Assembly (NCBI RefSeq): GCF_048544455.1
Contig: NC_133537.1
Span: 311,959,738 to 312,023,737, forward strand
Length of the DNA stretch: 64,000 nucleotides
Reading direction: 5' to 3'
From: Silene latifolia
Lineage: Eukaryota; Streptophyta; Magnoliopsida; Caryophyllales; Caryophyllaceae
The stretch's first letter is position 1. The number at the start of each line of letters is the position of its first letter. Positions 9,955-21,129 of the stretch are shown piece after piece. Below the pieces are notes generated by a model, which was given only the letters and a program-made list of their open reading frames with translations, had not been told where the DNA came from and searched no databases. The position numbers were made by a program, and so were the translations under genes.

Positions 9955-11670
9955 ATGGAGGAAGCTGTTCCTCCAACTGATGATACGGTTAATATTCCTG
10001 AGGAACCTAGGAGGTCGGGTAGAGTCTCTCATCCTCCGGACAGATACATTGGTATGGTCGAGGAGAATGACGTTTTACTCCTAGAGAGTAATGAACCCGT
10101 TACCTATAAAGGTGCTATGACCTGTTCCGACTCAAAGCTATGGCTCGAAGCCATGCAATCCGAGATGGACTCCATGTATGAGAATGACGTATGGGATCTA
10201 GTTGATTTACCTAATAAGGTAAAACCTCTACAGTGCAAATGGCTTTACAAAATAAAGCGTTCTGTAGACGCGCAACCAGATACCTATAAGGCACGACTTG
10301 TGGCAAAAGGTTTCACTCAAGTGCACGGATTGCATTATGATGAAATTTTTGCACCTGTAGTCATGCTACGTTCCATTCGGATAATCTTAGCGATTGCCGC
10401 TTTTCATGATTATGAAATTTGGCAAATGGATGTGAAAACCGCCTTCTTAAACGGTTATTTGGAGGCAGAGTTGTACATGGTGCAACCCGAAGGTTTCATA
10501 GATCCTGAACATCCTAAGAAAGTATGCAAGCTTAAACGTTCCATTTATGGACTTAAGCAAGCTTCTCGGAGTTGGAATCATCGTTTCGACCAGGTGATAA
10601 AAGAGTATGGTTTCACTCGATCGGTCGAGGAACCATGCTTATATATCAATTCGAGTGGGAGCAAGATTGTATTCTTGATATTGTATGTCGATGACATACT
10701 CTTGATTGGGAATGACATTCCTCTCCTATCTTCGGTTAAAGAATGGTTGAAGAACCATTTCTAGATGAAAGATCTGGGTGAGGCACAGCGCATTTTGGGA
10801 ATCCGTATCTACCGAGATAGATCACGACGGACGTTATCACTTAGTCAGGAGTCTTATTTGGATAAGATTCTTGAGAAGTTCAGCATGACCAACTCCAAGA
10901 AGGGGAACCTTCCAATGACGACTGGGATGCAGTTGAGCAAGTCTCAAACACCCACGACGCCTGAAGGGATTGAGCGCATGAGTCGTGTTCCTTATGCATC
11001 TGCAATAGGATCGATCATGTATGCCATGATATGCACACGTCCAGACGTGGCATATGCATTGAGTATGACGAGTCGGTACCAAAAGACTCTAGGTGAAACA
11101 CACTGGATAGCTGTTAAAAACGTCCTTAAGTACCTACGGAGGACTAAGGATTGGGTATTGACTTATGGAGGCGATACTAAGTTATGCGCAATCGGTTACG
11201 CGGATGCTAGCTTCCAAACGGATCGAGATGACTCAAAATCTCAGTCCGGGTTCGTCTTCACTCTTAATGGTGCTGCGGTCAGGTGGAAGAGTTCCAAACA
11301 GAGTGTTGTAGCAGATTCTACTACTGAATCCGAGTACTATGCCGCTTCGGAGGCAGCAAAGGAAGCGATATGGATGCGTCAATTCTTACAAGGACTTACG
11401 GTAGTTCTTAGTTCGAATGACCCGATCACCATCGATTGTGACAATAGAGGTGCCATCTTCCAGGCTAAGGAGCCAAAGTCTAGCAACAAATCTAGACATG
11501 TACATCGAAAAGCTCACCTGATCCGTGATTACGTGGAGCAAGAGGAGATAGTGATAGACAAGATTGCGACGGATGATAACATCGCGGATCCTCTCACTAA
11601 ACCGTTGAATTATGATAAGCATGTAGGGCACGTTAATTCCATGGGAATTAAACGTGTTCCTGAGTTGTAG
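9955..11670 (+). pseudogene. Copia reverse transcriptase and RNase H
   Basis: RT motifs in order: WLEAMQSEMDSM, CKWLYKIKR, YKARLVAKGFTQ, QMDVKTAFLNG, YGLKQASRSWN and the catalytic YVDD. The RNase H part has GYADAS, SGFVFTLNGAAVRWKSSKQ, STTESEYYAASEAAKE and a C-terminal ADPLTKPL motif. This is the classic copia order. The region carries at least one break and is treated as a fossil. Confidence 0.92.
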
Positions 11671-12455
11671 TACTTGATTATGGATTTGATACATTATCTT
11701 TTTCATATACTATTTATAACTTCATCGTTTTATTATAATATTTTGTTTTTCATGTGGATTGTACTGACAACATTGAACGCCAAAAAGTGAACTGAATTAC
11801 ATTATATTTGTTTTGGTCCGTAATCGCCAATGTGAGCTGATAACTCCGGCTATTATATTGTGCAATCGATTGATGGTGGGTTCAACGAGCCATAAGTCAA
11901 ACGGTTGACTGATCGATCACAGATGCGAGATTATAACGATACCTCGTAGGACAACTTTTTTGTGACAACGTAATGGAGTCCTAAATGTTTAAAAACATTC
12001 GGTGCCAGGTCGTGGATAGGACATCCATTGTGTTCCTAGAGTCGATTCTTTTGACTATTGACTGTCTCTTGAGATTAAGGCAGTTTTTGGGTGACTTTGG
12101 TTTCTTTCTCACGGTCACCGTGAATCGGAGGCTAAGTAGATTTTTTTCGGGTCATTTCATACTGTGCTTACATCTGCAGGATTCGAGTTGAGGAAAATAT
12201 CCAACCCTTATCAGGTATAGTTATTTCTCAGGGCCACTCGAGGAGTTGTAACTGAAATGCATGGCCATGCTCGAATGTTGATTCGTTTATCAGTTAAGTT
12301 ACTCTCTAGTCGGGGAAACCACTTTTGATGATGATCGCTTGTAAAATACGACCTTTGTGAATACGGATTTGCAAATTGTTTTACATTGAGTGGGAGAAAT
12401 TTTAGGATATGAGAATCGGTTATCGCACATACACTTGTGAGGACAAGTGGGAGTT
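11671..12455 (+). other. Copia 3' non-coding region and polypurine tract
   Basis: About 785 bp with no supported ORF. It ends in a purine tract AAGTGGGAGT (about 12445-12454) directly before the 3' LTR. Confidence 0.75.
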
Positions 12456-13427
12456 TGTTGGAGCTTGTGTCCTCCACAAATTAGTGTGATAACATTAATA
12501 AATCTCTTAAAGGTTCACAAGGGTATACTTCGTATTTTAATCAGTTGATTAACGATTACCTAATAACGGTTGGCTTGCTAGAAAGTTTGACGTTATTATC
12601 ATACAGATGGCGGTGATCAACTGGTCCCTAAAGGTCACACCTATAGGATGTGTTTGAGAGATGTGGTTATAGAAATATGATCACATTGATGCCTAATATG
12701 ACTAAACAGTTAGTCAATGTGTTGATGAGACAATTATTTAATGAATATTAAATAATATTAGTTGAGACGAATTAACTGTCAATTCGTAAATTGAATATAA
12801 TAAGTTATATTTAATTAAATGTATGTAATGTTAGCTTGGACGAATTAATCTGTTAATTCGTAATTAAATGTAATCTGTTATATTTAATATCAACAAGATG
12901 AATGTGTCATAGTGGTAATAGTGAGGGTACACAAACCAAGAGGTCATTAGTTCGATCCTCACTAGATGACAATTTAACACATTTTATACATTTTTGGAAT
13001 AACCGAAAAAAGGAAATATACTCCTTATTTCGGTCAAATGGGCCGAAAATTAAAAGAAGATGATCTACCCTAATTACTTCCTAATACACGGTTTATAGGG
13101 AGTGAGGGAGAACATAATTCTAACCTAATTTTTCCTAAGCCATTTGTGCCTCCTCTCTCATCAGATAAACACAAAAACCTAAATTTTTACAGAAAATTTT
13201 GGATCGATTCTAGCATAATCAAAAGGGCATATCTCATATCGTCTTGGGTGCAACTGATAGGCGAATATCTATTTTGATATTGTTCTTAGGCCGTATTTGC
13301 TAGGACCAAAGGTTATTTCTGAATCCTTTACTTTTGTTTATGTATTTTATTTTATGACTAGTGATCGTCTTCATTAAATTCGTTATAATCCTTGAATATA
13401 AAGGGACTCATACAGATAAATCCCACA
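12456..13427 (+). repeat. Copia 3' LTR
   Basis: Same length as the 5' LTR with only about a dozen differences. Its end CCCACA is followed by the target duplication TAATA. Confidence 0.92.
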
Positions 13428-13524
13428 TAATATTCATACAAAATATTAAGAAAAACCAAATTATTCCGTCCTTCCATAACTTAAACACGGAAATCTTTCT
13501 TCCGCAGGAGGAAACCACTTGGGA

Positions 13525-13583
13525 ACAGACGCAGCAGGTGCTGCGCCTCTTCCAAGAGACGCAATGACTGCTGCGCCTCTTTC
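13525..13583 (+). repeat. GC-rich palindrome cluster, copy 3 (Tat LTR)
   Basis: Two units: GACGCAGC with GCTGCGCCTC, then GACGCAA with GCTGCGCCTC. It lies about 100 bp upstream of the LTR TATA box. Confidence 0.75.
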
Positions 13584-13679
13584 CAGGTCCTTTTCTGCGT
13601 ATTTTTCGTATCTTTTTTATATCTTTCCGAGATTCACTTCCAAAGTCTCTCCGAAACCCTAATTCCTCCACGGGATTAG

Positions 13680-13689
13680 TATAAATAGG
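13680..13689 (+). promoter_or_regulatory. TATA box of the Tat LTR
   Basis: TATAAATAGG followed by a C/T-rich stretch and, about 290 bp on, a GTAAGT donor. This is the expected Pol II promoter of the LTR. Confidence 0.6.
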
Positions 13690-14135
13690 AGCCTTCGCTC
13701 CTCATATTTCTCACGCGAGTGTCCGCCCTTCTCTTCTCCCTTTGCATTCTAGACATTTGTTCTTACTTTTTGGCGTCTACGTGCTTGAACATTCGACCAC
13801 GTAAGCTCGGATCCTTCTGAGTACCAGCCTCGTTTGCATGACCGACCAATTTGACCAACTCCACATCAATCAACTTAATTAATCTAATCGTTTTCCTCTT
13901 ACGAGGGCACTTTCGTCTACATTCGAGTCGAGCATCACTAATCGATAACTTAGTTCTTCTCGTTTCGTCAAACATGTAAGTATGAGGGTGTAAATCCTTT
14001 TTTTATTCATTGTTATTTATTTTTGTATCATCATTAATGTAAGGTTTATGTCAAAAACATCTTTTAAAACCGATTTCTAAAACCGTGCTTCAAAACCCTT
14101 TTTTTACGGATTTCCAGAAGACAAACCGTCGAGAA

Positions 14136-14178
14136 AGGACGCAGCCACTGCTGCGCCTCTTCGTGAGGCTGCCGCAGT
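14136..14178 (+). repeat. GC-rich palindrome cluster, copy 4 (Tat LTR)
   Basis: GGACGCAGCC, four bases, then GCTGCGCCTCTT, followed by GCTGCCGCAG. It lies downstream of the LTR promoter. Confidence 0.7.
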
Positions 14179-14708
14179 TCCTGCTTCCTTTCTTCTTCCT
14201 TCGTCCTCTGTAATTCGTCGATCTTTGTTTGTTTCATTTGTTTTCTTTAATTCTTCGATACAATAGTCTAATAATCTAATGTATATTATTTATCACTCAT
14301 TCACACGTATAATTCATCATTAAATTCGGCTTAAATCCCTTATAGTCTCATATTTACGGGTTTTCGTCATCAAATTCAACCCGGATTGTAGGAATTCGAT
14401 TTGTTCATATCGGGTTTTTGGAATTCGATCTTTGATATATTTTCATCTGTCTTTTGTCGTTTTCGTCATTAATTTGTCATTAATTCGTCATGTTCAACCT
14501 ATTTTGTTCACCCATGTCACTAATCAATCATTCATCCATGTATCTAATTCGTTTGCATCCGTCTCGTCCATGTTTTATTGCTTTTATGACCATCAATCGC
14601 ATGTAAATAACCTATTAATCACTTTCATCCGAGTAAATATATTAATTATCCATTAAAATCACCAATTAACATTAACGATTTGCAGTTCCGGCTTCTCAGC
14701 CAGAACTC

Positions 14709-14770
14709 ACCCTTGGAAACAGACGCAAGATTCATCTGCGCCTCTTCCGAGGGCGATCTGCTGCGCTGCT
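14709..14770 (+). repeat. GC-rich palindrome cluster, copy 5 (Tat LTR)
   Basis: GACGCA and CTGCGCCTCTTCC followed by CTGCTGCGCTGCTG. The same motif as the other clusters, more degenerate. Confidence 0.65.
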
Positions 14771-15423
14771 GTTCAGATGAGTTCTGTCTCTGAACTTCCG
14801 TTGTTGCTTGACCTAGTTTAATTAGCTTACGTATAATTGACTAATACTCGTATTATCGCCTACTGATCTGTTCGTTAATTCATTCGTTAATTCTTTTTCT
14901 TATTCTTTTTCTCATATTATCCGTTTCAAAGGTATTTTCGACATAAATCAATGAAACCCAATGTAATTATTGTAATTTTCTATCATTGTAATATTTATCG
15001 CATTTGTATGATTTATTTGTATGTTTTCACATGTAATTGAGCATTAAATCCTACTTCGACCCAATTGTATGATTAAATTAATTGTCTACCGACTTAGTCT
15101 AAATCTTCACATGCTAGGATTAAAACTTGGATGTTGCATTGCATGCATATAATCGACGATATATCGAGTATAGATGATGTCCCTAATCATTAGTAGAGGC
15201 CGCTATCGAGGCGGGCGGGATTAGGTGTTCGATCAAAAGAGCTTCCTAATACGTACCCTCACCCCTTACTCCAGATCTCTGTGAACATCCGTGTTCATTG
15301 GCATCCACGAGAGTCATTCTAGACATAGAATGCTAAGGGTAATGATTGCTTAGTGTTCATGTCTCTACTTTGTGTCTTGACATGGCACGAGGTATTCGAA
15401 CGGTTCCAATTTCCCATAAAAAT

Positions 15424-15436
15424 TGGTGGCGACTCC
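15424..15436 (+). other. Tat-type primer binding site
   Basis: TGGTGGCGACTCC, the type of primer site seen after 5' LTRs of Tat/Ogre elements, follows the end of this LTR. Confidence 0.55.
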
Positions 15437-16120
15437 ACAAAATGCAAACGCTTGTTCTCTCTCCGAAGCGCCCCCGTGGGCCCATTGTCCACACTATCTC
15501 GTCTCAATTCGTCAACCTTCTAGTTCGCAACCCTCAGTCAGGTACGATTCTTTATTTCAATAATTTTAAGTTATCACAAATCATTTGGTTTTTGACGTTT
15601 TGTTTTCATTCATCACTAAATTTTGGTTTTGTATGATGTTTGCGTTTTGGGATTCAATAAACTTTGTCATATTATGGTACAATTAAGTATTAGGGTTAGG
15701 GTTTTCAATTAAATTTGATTTAAATTTGAAGATAATTCATTTTCTACTGATGATTTGAGTAAAATAGATGATTTGTGGAGTTAATTACGCTAACAATGTT
15801 GGTGATGAGGGAGTTGAATTGCTAATTTTTTTTAGTAATCGAGCAGGTAATTCCTGTTTAGATGTTGGATTAGTGGATTACTCAAAACAAGACAAGATTA
15901 TTTAAGAGATTGGGAGTCTAGAATCTTCCAACTTTGCTGTACTGGGACCCTCCGGCATTACTAGGTGGTGCGTTCGCTTATCCGAAAAGCATGTTTTATT
16001 GCAGTGCTTTTGTAATGGGAGTGCAGATGGCATTACAATGTCTGTACTTGTGGTGATTCATATGAAGGAAATCCCTACATTCCATATGGTTGCCATTGTA
16101 AGCTTCTGCTATCATTGTTG
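15437..16120. other. Unassigned stretch between the Tat primer site and the chromovirus
   Basis: The first ~110 bp look like Tat 5' leader. From about 15545 to 16120 I recognise neither a retroelement domain nor a host gene, and the left limit of the chromovirus cannot be placed. Confidence 0.4.
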
Positions 16121-16284
16121 TAGTATGAGTAAGTAATAAGCCAGCTGGGTCGTGGCCTAATCAGGGTGGTCAAAGCAACAGAAGCAACAACTACTTCAAC
16201 CGTAATAATGTTGGGGTTTACCAGTGTCAGGGTGGTAATGCTAATCAGAATTAGGCTGCTAAGTCTAATGCATCGGCAAGCACG

Positions 16285-16904
16285 GTGCAGGGTGGAGGTC
16301 AAAAGAATAGTGGCAAGTTGTTCATAATGGACAAACAGGCAGCCAAAGAGGATGCGCAAGTCGTCACTTGTACTTTTCTCGTTAATAATGCGCCGACCTT
16401 TGTTTTATTTGATTCGGGGGCTACGCATTCTTTTGTGTCTAGGAGATATGCCTTGTATATGGGATTGTGAGAGTATGAGTCTGTAAAGCATAATGTTGTC
16501 ATACCGTCGGGAGAGTCTGTGTCTTGTGGGAGGTTGTATAAAGAAGTGTCTATGGTTATTGGGGAAGTTAACCTTCCGGTTAATTTGTTTGAGTTTCTAT
16601 GGGTGGGTTTGAGGTCATCGTCGGGATGGACTGGTTGGGTAAGTATAAAGCTAGTATAGATTGTCATCAGAAAAAGGTGACCTTGAGGGGTCCTAAGGGA
16701 ACTAGAGTATCTTACCGAGGGTTTGCGGTCAAACCCAAGTTCAAGGCTATCGCAGCTATAACCTTAAAATCTTACCTGAGTCCCATGATCTTTTGTCACA
16801 TTTGGGATAGTCAATTGGAGAAACCTAAAGAAACGGAGATACCAGTTGTGGATGAGTTCATGGATGTCTTTCCAGAAGAGATTCCAGGGTTACCACCAAA
16901 GAGG
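16285..16904 (+). pseudogene. Chromovirus gag end and protease
   Basis: The gag end KLFIMDKQAAKEDAQVV leads into the retropepsin core FVLFDSGATHSFVS and the conserved VIVGMDWLGKY block. It finishes at EEIPGLPPKRD, exactly where an inserted element separates it from RT. Confidence 0.85.
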
Positions 16905-17394
16905 GACATGTAACACCCGCCAATTTCTCATTTTGACACTTAAAATTTATTTAACCGTTACTTACTTTATTTCATAATTTTAAATTATTTAATTTTATTA
17001 ATTTTATTTTTAAACAAGATTTTTATAAAAGTAATATTTTAAAACTTAATTTATATAAAAATACGTATTTTAGTCGGATAGAATAATATTAATAATAATA
17101 CTAATACTAATATTAATAATAATCCCTAATCCAATAATAAAGTTCCGTCTTAAATTATAGTAGGTTAAGACGTAAAATTCCGTCTAGCAAAGGACCGTCA
17201 CATGTTCACATATGAGACTAGACTAATCTATTCTCGCCCTACCCCGTGTCGACAACACATTTCTAAATTGTAGCACCAAATTAAAATAGTAATTTCCTCA
17301 CACACACTCTCACAAATGGGTCCAATACAAACTCATCTCCCTCCTTTCTTTTTCGTATAACACCTGCAGCAACAAAAATAAACCAAGCAGAGCT

Positions 17395-17400
17395 TATAAA
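17395..17400 (+). promoter_or_regulatory. TATA box in the solo LTR
   Basis: TATAAA followed by C/T-rich sequence and a GTAAG donor near 17505, the usual layout of a long gypsy LTR promoter. Confidence 0.5.
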
Positions 17401-17759
17401 CACCATTTTCGTCTACTTAAATCCCAGATTTCGTCTCCGTTTCTTCACCATTCCTCTTAATTTTTGTACCATTCTCCTCCTTACTTCCTCCTTCATCTTT
17501 CAAGGTAAGAAAGTCTCGTTTTTGTGGTGGTTTCGTTTTTCGCCGTCTTATAAAAGTGTCGTCTTTTAGCTTCTTTATCCCGTTTTGTTGCTCTTTGATG
17601 AAGGATTTGAAGACCCAAAGTGAGACTCGTGCCTTTTGGACCTTTTATTCGAAGAATAAGGAGCGTTTAAGGTAACGGTGATAGGTTACTCGACAAAGTG
17701 TCGAAATTTCTTCTTATATGTCGTTTTTCATGCTCTTATATGTTAAAGATTGGTTCTTT

Positions 17760-18625
17760 ATACTTTACTCACTTGTATGCTCGAATTTATCGTGTTAAAC
17801 TCCGTCTTAAACCTTGTTTTAATGGGGGTCGAAATATAACTCAATATGGCTAAGTAAAAACGTGAATGGATGAGCTGTGAGACGATTTTTGTGATCGTTT
17901 TTGGTCTATTTTTGGTGGGTTGTTCGAACCAACTCTCTTACTTCCGTTTCAAGTGTATATCCAAGTATGATATGGGTCCTTTGTATGATTAATTCCCGTC
18001 TTGTAACTTTCTTAAAAACTTGTCTTAAGACGGACGCTAAAATAGAAACTGAAACGTGAAACAGAGGACTACTTTGGGCGTTTTTGGACTCGGTTTGTGA
18101 GCTGAAATTGTCGTTGGTTCGAGTCAATTTGATTACTCACGTCTTGTGTGCATATACATGAATGAATATGGTCTTTTGTTTGGATGAATTCGGCCTTGTA
18201 ACATGCTTAAAAACTCGTCTTAAGACGGCCTCATGAATTTGCTAGAAAAACCATGTATATATAAGTTGATGATGAGTGACTTTTGTGGACTGTTTTTGAG
18301 TCGATCCCACGGATAATTTGAACCAAATAGTTGATTTCTGCCTCCTTTGTATGTCCAAGTATGTAATGGGTTGGTGGTATGTGAGAAATTTCACCCCTTT
18401 CATGCTTAAAATTTTGTCTTAAGACGGCTTCACAAATTGTCTAGAAACCATGTGTATAGATTGTTGGTGGGTGTATTTTGTGGACTGTTTTTGAGTTGGT
18501 TTCTTGGGTGATTTGAGCCAACTTGTTAATTTACGTCTCATGTGTATATACATGTATGATTTGGGTAACTATTATGGACGATTGCCGCCTTACTCGTGCT
18601 TAGAAACTCGTCTCAAACTCACCCG
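17760..18625 (+). repeat. Degenerate tandem repeat, about 190 bp unit, 4-5 copies
   Basis: Each unit has GTATATNCATGTATGA-like sequence, a CATGCTTAAAAACTCGTC block, the palindrome GTCTTAAGAC and a GTGGACTGTTTTTGAGT block, in that order. Units start near 17760, 17925, 18120, 18315 and 18500. Confidence 0.65.
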
Positions 18626-19054
18626 TGTTAGCCTGGACACCCGTCATACCTGACCGAGACGACCTCCAACACCACTGAAAATATGACAGATGGACCGGCG
18701 TCGAAATATTAGGTGGTTTAGCCACTTGAATCACTCGATTCGGAGTCCGTATGAGTAAATGGCGCCCGTTTTACCGTTTCAAGTTCTATAAATATATTTA
18801 TCCTTCGTGTATGATGGTTGTTTATGCTTTTTATTCGTATCATGACCAAAGTTTTCTCTTGTTGACTCGTATTTGCTTATGGGTGGTTCGGATTTTGGTT
18901 TGTTTACTTTTTGTCTCGTACTTAGGACGGTCCGTTTCTCTTGCGTTCTTCTTTGTTTACCGAAGTGTCCGTCCTATGAATTACATTTTGGGACTCTATA
19001 CTACTTGGTTGTGGACCCATTTTAAAGTTGCTTGATGGACTCTATATATGTTAC

Positions 19055-19260
19055 ATATTGGGCTCAATTTCTTATAAAATTTGGACTTGAATTCTTATAA
19101 CATGTGGACTTGATTTCTTATAAAGCTTGGACTTGAACTCTAAAAAGGAAAAAAAGGGGTTAGGCTTGAATTCTTATATTATTTGGACTTGAATTCTTAT
19201 ATTATTTGGACTCGAAATTCTTATATTATTTGGACCCGATTCCTTGTATTATTTGGGCTC
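19055..19260 (+). repeat. Minisatellite, unit about 25-30 bp
   Basis: Repeats of TTGGACTTGAATTCTTATA with A/T-rich ends, seven to eight copies with small changes. Confidence 0.65.
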
Positions 19261-19475
19261 ACCTTGTCACATGTATTGGTTTTGTGTGCTTTCCATAAAT
19301 TCCCACACGATGTAAATTATTCGTTACTACTTTTTATATTTTATTAACCAGCATGTTAAATTATGAAATGGAATATTCATTAATATAATACAAGTATGAG
19401 ATAGTTATTATAAGTAGTTACTTGTAGTGAGTCGTCCTCTAGATAATGTCTAGTATTGTTCGGTTGTGTGAGTCT

Positions 19476-19740
19476 TGGTTCTACCGGATACTAGGGGTGA
19501 GCCAGAGGCCCTCTAGTTGCGGTATGAACGTCGGGAGTGATGTTCTCATCCGTACTTATGGTGATGCAGGCCATAAGTATGAATGTGACATTAGTCATCC
19601 CGTCCCTGAGTCACGTTCCTATCGGATTCTAGGGGTGAGCCATAGGCCCTCTAGTTGCGATAAGGTCGTCGGGATTGATGTTCTCATCCGTACTTATGGT
19701 GAGATGCAAGCCATAAGTATGAATGTGACATTAATAATCC
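19476..19740 (+). repeat. Two-copy tandem repeat, about 135 bp
   Basis: Two successive copies share GGGGTGAGCCA, GGCCCTCTAGTTGCG, GATGTTCTCATCCGTACTTA and CATAAGTATGAATGTGACAT in the same order. Confidence 0.7.
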
Positions 19741-19789
19741 CGTTCTATGTGCTTGTTTGTTGTGCTTGTTTGTTGTACTTGTTTGTTGT

Positions 19790-20450
19790 ATTTGGCCATG
19801 TTTTAAAGGTAACCGCCATTTGAGCGGATACTTGTTTGTTTTGCCTCGGACATGTTTTAAAGGTAACCTCTGAGTCGGGCACTTGTTTGTTGTATTTGGC
19901 CATGTTTTAAAGGTAACCGCTGAGCCAGATACTTGTTTGTTGTACCTCGGACATGTTTTAGAAGTATCCTCTGAGTCGGGTACTTGTTTGTTGTATTTGG
20001 CCATGTTTTAAAGGTAACCGTTGAGCCAGATACTTGTTTGTTGTACCTCAGATATGTTTTAAAGGTAACCTCAGAGCCGGGTACTTGTTTGTAGTATTTG
20101 GACATGTTTTAAAGGTAACCGCTGAGCCAGATACTTTATATGTTGTGTCTCGGACATGTTTTAAAGGTAACCTCTGAGTCAGACACTTGTTTTCAGTATT
20201 TGGACATGTTTTAAAGGTAACCGCTGAGCCATATACTTTATGTATTGTGCTTCGGACATGTTTTAAAGGTAACCTCTGAGTCGGGCACTTGTTTGTAGTA
20301 TTTGGACATGTTTTAAAGGTAACCGCTGAGCCATATACTTTAGAGGTCGTGCCTTGGACATGTTTTAAAGGTAACCGCTGAGCCAAGGTACTTAAGGATT
20401 TGTATCTCGGACATGCTATAAAGGTAGCCTCTGAGCCGGATGCTTTGCTT
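19790..20450 (+). repeat. Minisatellite, 50-52 bp monomers alternating in two types
   Basis: About thirteen monomers, each with CATGTTTTAAAGGTAACC. Two variants alternate (GTATTTGG...CCGCTGAGCC and CTCGGA...CCTCTGAGTC), so the true period is a dimer of about 102 bp. Measured spacings of the core run 50-54 bp. Confidence 0.8.
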
Positions 20451-21129
20451 ATTATGTGATGTTAGTAGTCCCATTTCGTGTATTGTATGTTATTTGGTTT
20501 TCAAGTTCATGGCTAAGGTTTCCATTCACATGTGTTATTATGTAATCTTGTTAATCCGTGACATATGATATTCTATCGTGTTTATAGTTGTATTATCTTT
20601 TATGACGTTTTGGTTGGATTGCCTCACATGGATGTATCATATGCCTTATATGTGATTTACTACGCATGTTTTGAATGTTAGTCTCATGTCTCAATGCTTG
20701 CATTAAATGGTTATATCTATGATGTTCTAATATGTTCTTGTTTATCTGTGTTTCGACATTTTGTGGCTGAGAGAACCTTGAGTTACTCCCCACTGACTGT
20801 GGTGTTCATGTTTACATGAATGACAGGTTGTGAAGATGCTTACGTGGGGAAGACGTGTGGGCTAGCGAGAACTAAACCTTGGACTCGTAGTTGGTTTATT
20901 AGGATTGCTTAGACTCACCTTTTATCTTTTGTCATTCGAGGTATATATTTTCCCTCGCCTTTGACTATCGCGTTTGTATAATTTAATCTTTATTTCCGCA
21001 TTCTTTATTTGTCTTTTAGATTTTTTTTATGAACCCGCGCTTTATAAACTTTAAAAGTTTTAAAAATTTCCTAAAATTCCGCATTTTATAAGTTATATTT
21101 TCCGCGTTATTGCGGGGGTTCACAGACAT

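Larger units (their letters stand above)
4657..13427 (+). mobile_element. Ty1/copia retrotransposon, both LTRs and TSD present
   Basis: Full-length copia element of 8771 bp flanked by the 5-bp duplication TAATA (4652-4656 and 13428-13432). The LTRs (4657-5628 and 12456-13427) are 972 bp each, begin TGTTGG and end CCCACA, and differ at roughly 1.4% of sites by eye. That suggests insertion within about the last million years under usual plant rates. Order is gag-PR-INT-RT-RNaseH, as in copia. It has a long 5' leader of about 2 kb. The clade is not certain (Tork/TAR-like by RT wording). It is broken, with roughly three or four breaks. Confidence 0.92.
1..15416 (+). mobile_element. Ty3/gypsy Tat-lineage element, 3' half with interrupted LTR
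   Basis: The window opens inside the internal region of a gypsy element whose pol lies outside it. What is visible is the pol-to-LTR spacer with genes on the opposite strand, a polypurine tract (4312-4321) and a long LTR starting at 4325. The LTR is split by a copia element (4657-13427) and resumes at 13433, ending about 15416. A typical Tat/Ogre-type primer site follows. Antisense extra ORFs between pol and the 3' LTR are known from the Tat lineage, which is the main reason for the assignment. It is a fossil and looks broken. It is older than the copia insertion in its LTR. Confidence 0.7.
4325..15416 (+). mobile_element. Tat LTR split by a copia insertion
   Basis: The LTR begins TGTAGATACC at 4325, is cut at 4656 and continues from 13433 to about 15416 (...TTCCCA), about 2.3 kb without the insert. 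It holds a TATA box (13680), three GC-rich palindrome clusters and a GTAAGT splice donor near 13978. Because a PPT precedes it and a PBS follows it, it may be the shared middle LTR of a tandem pair. Confidence 0.7.
16909..21124 (+). mobile_element. Probable 4.2 kb solo LTR inserted in the chromovirus pol
   Basis: Begins TGTAACACCC and ends GGGGTTCACA, with short inverted ends. It is flanked by GACA (16905-16908 and 21125-21128; the next base T also matches). It splits the protease and RT blocks of the host element precisely. There is no ORF of gag or pol type and no second LTR, so a solo LTR of a gypsy element is the simplest reading; a non-coding element (LARD type) is the alternative. It has a TATA box (17395) and is largely made of four tandem-repeat families. 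Confidence 0.65.

Noticed and set aside
18751-19035. 94-residue hydrophobic ORF inside the solo LTR
   Set aside because: Looks membrane-like only because of T-rich codons; it lies among tandem repeats.
19684-20386. Minus-strand ORFs with KHVRGTTNKY repeats
   Set aside because: Translation of the 51-bp minisatellite; unit length is near a multiple of three, so frames stay open by chance.
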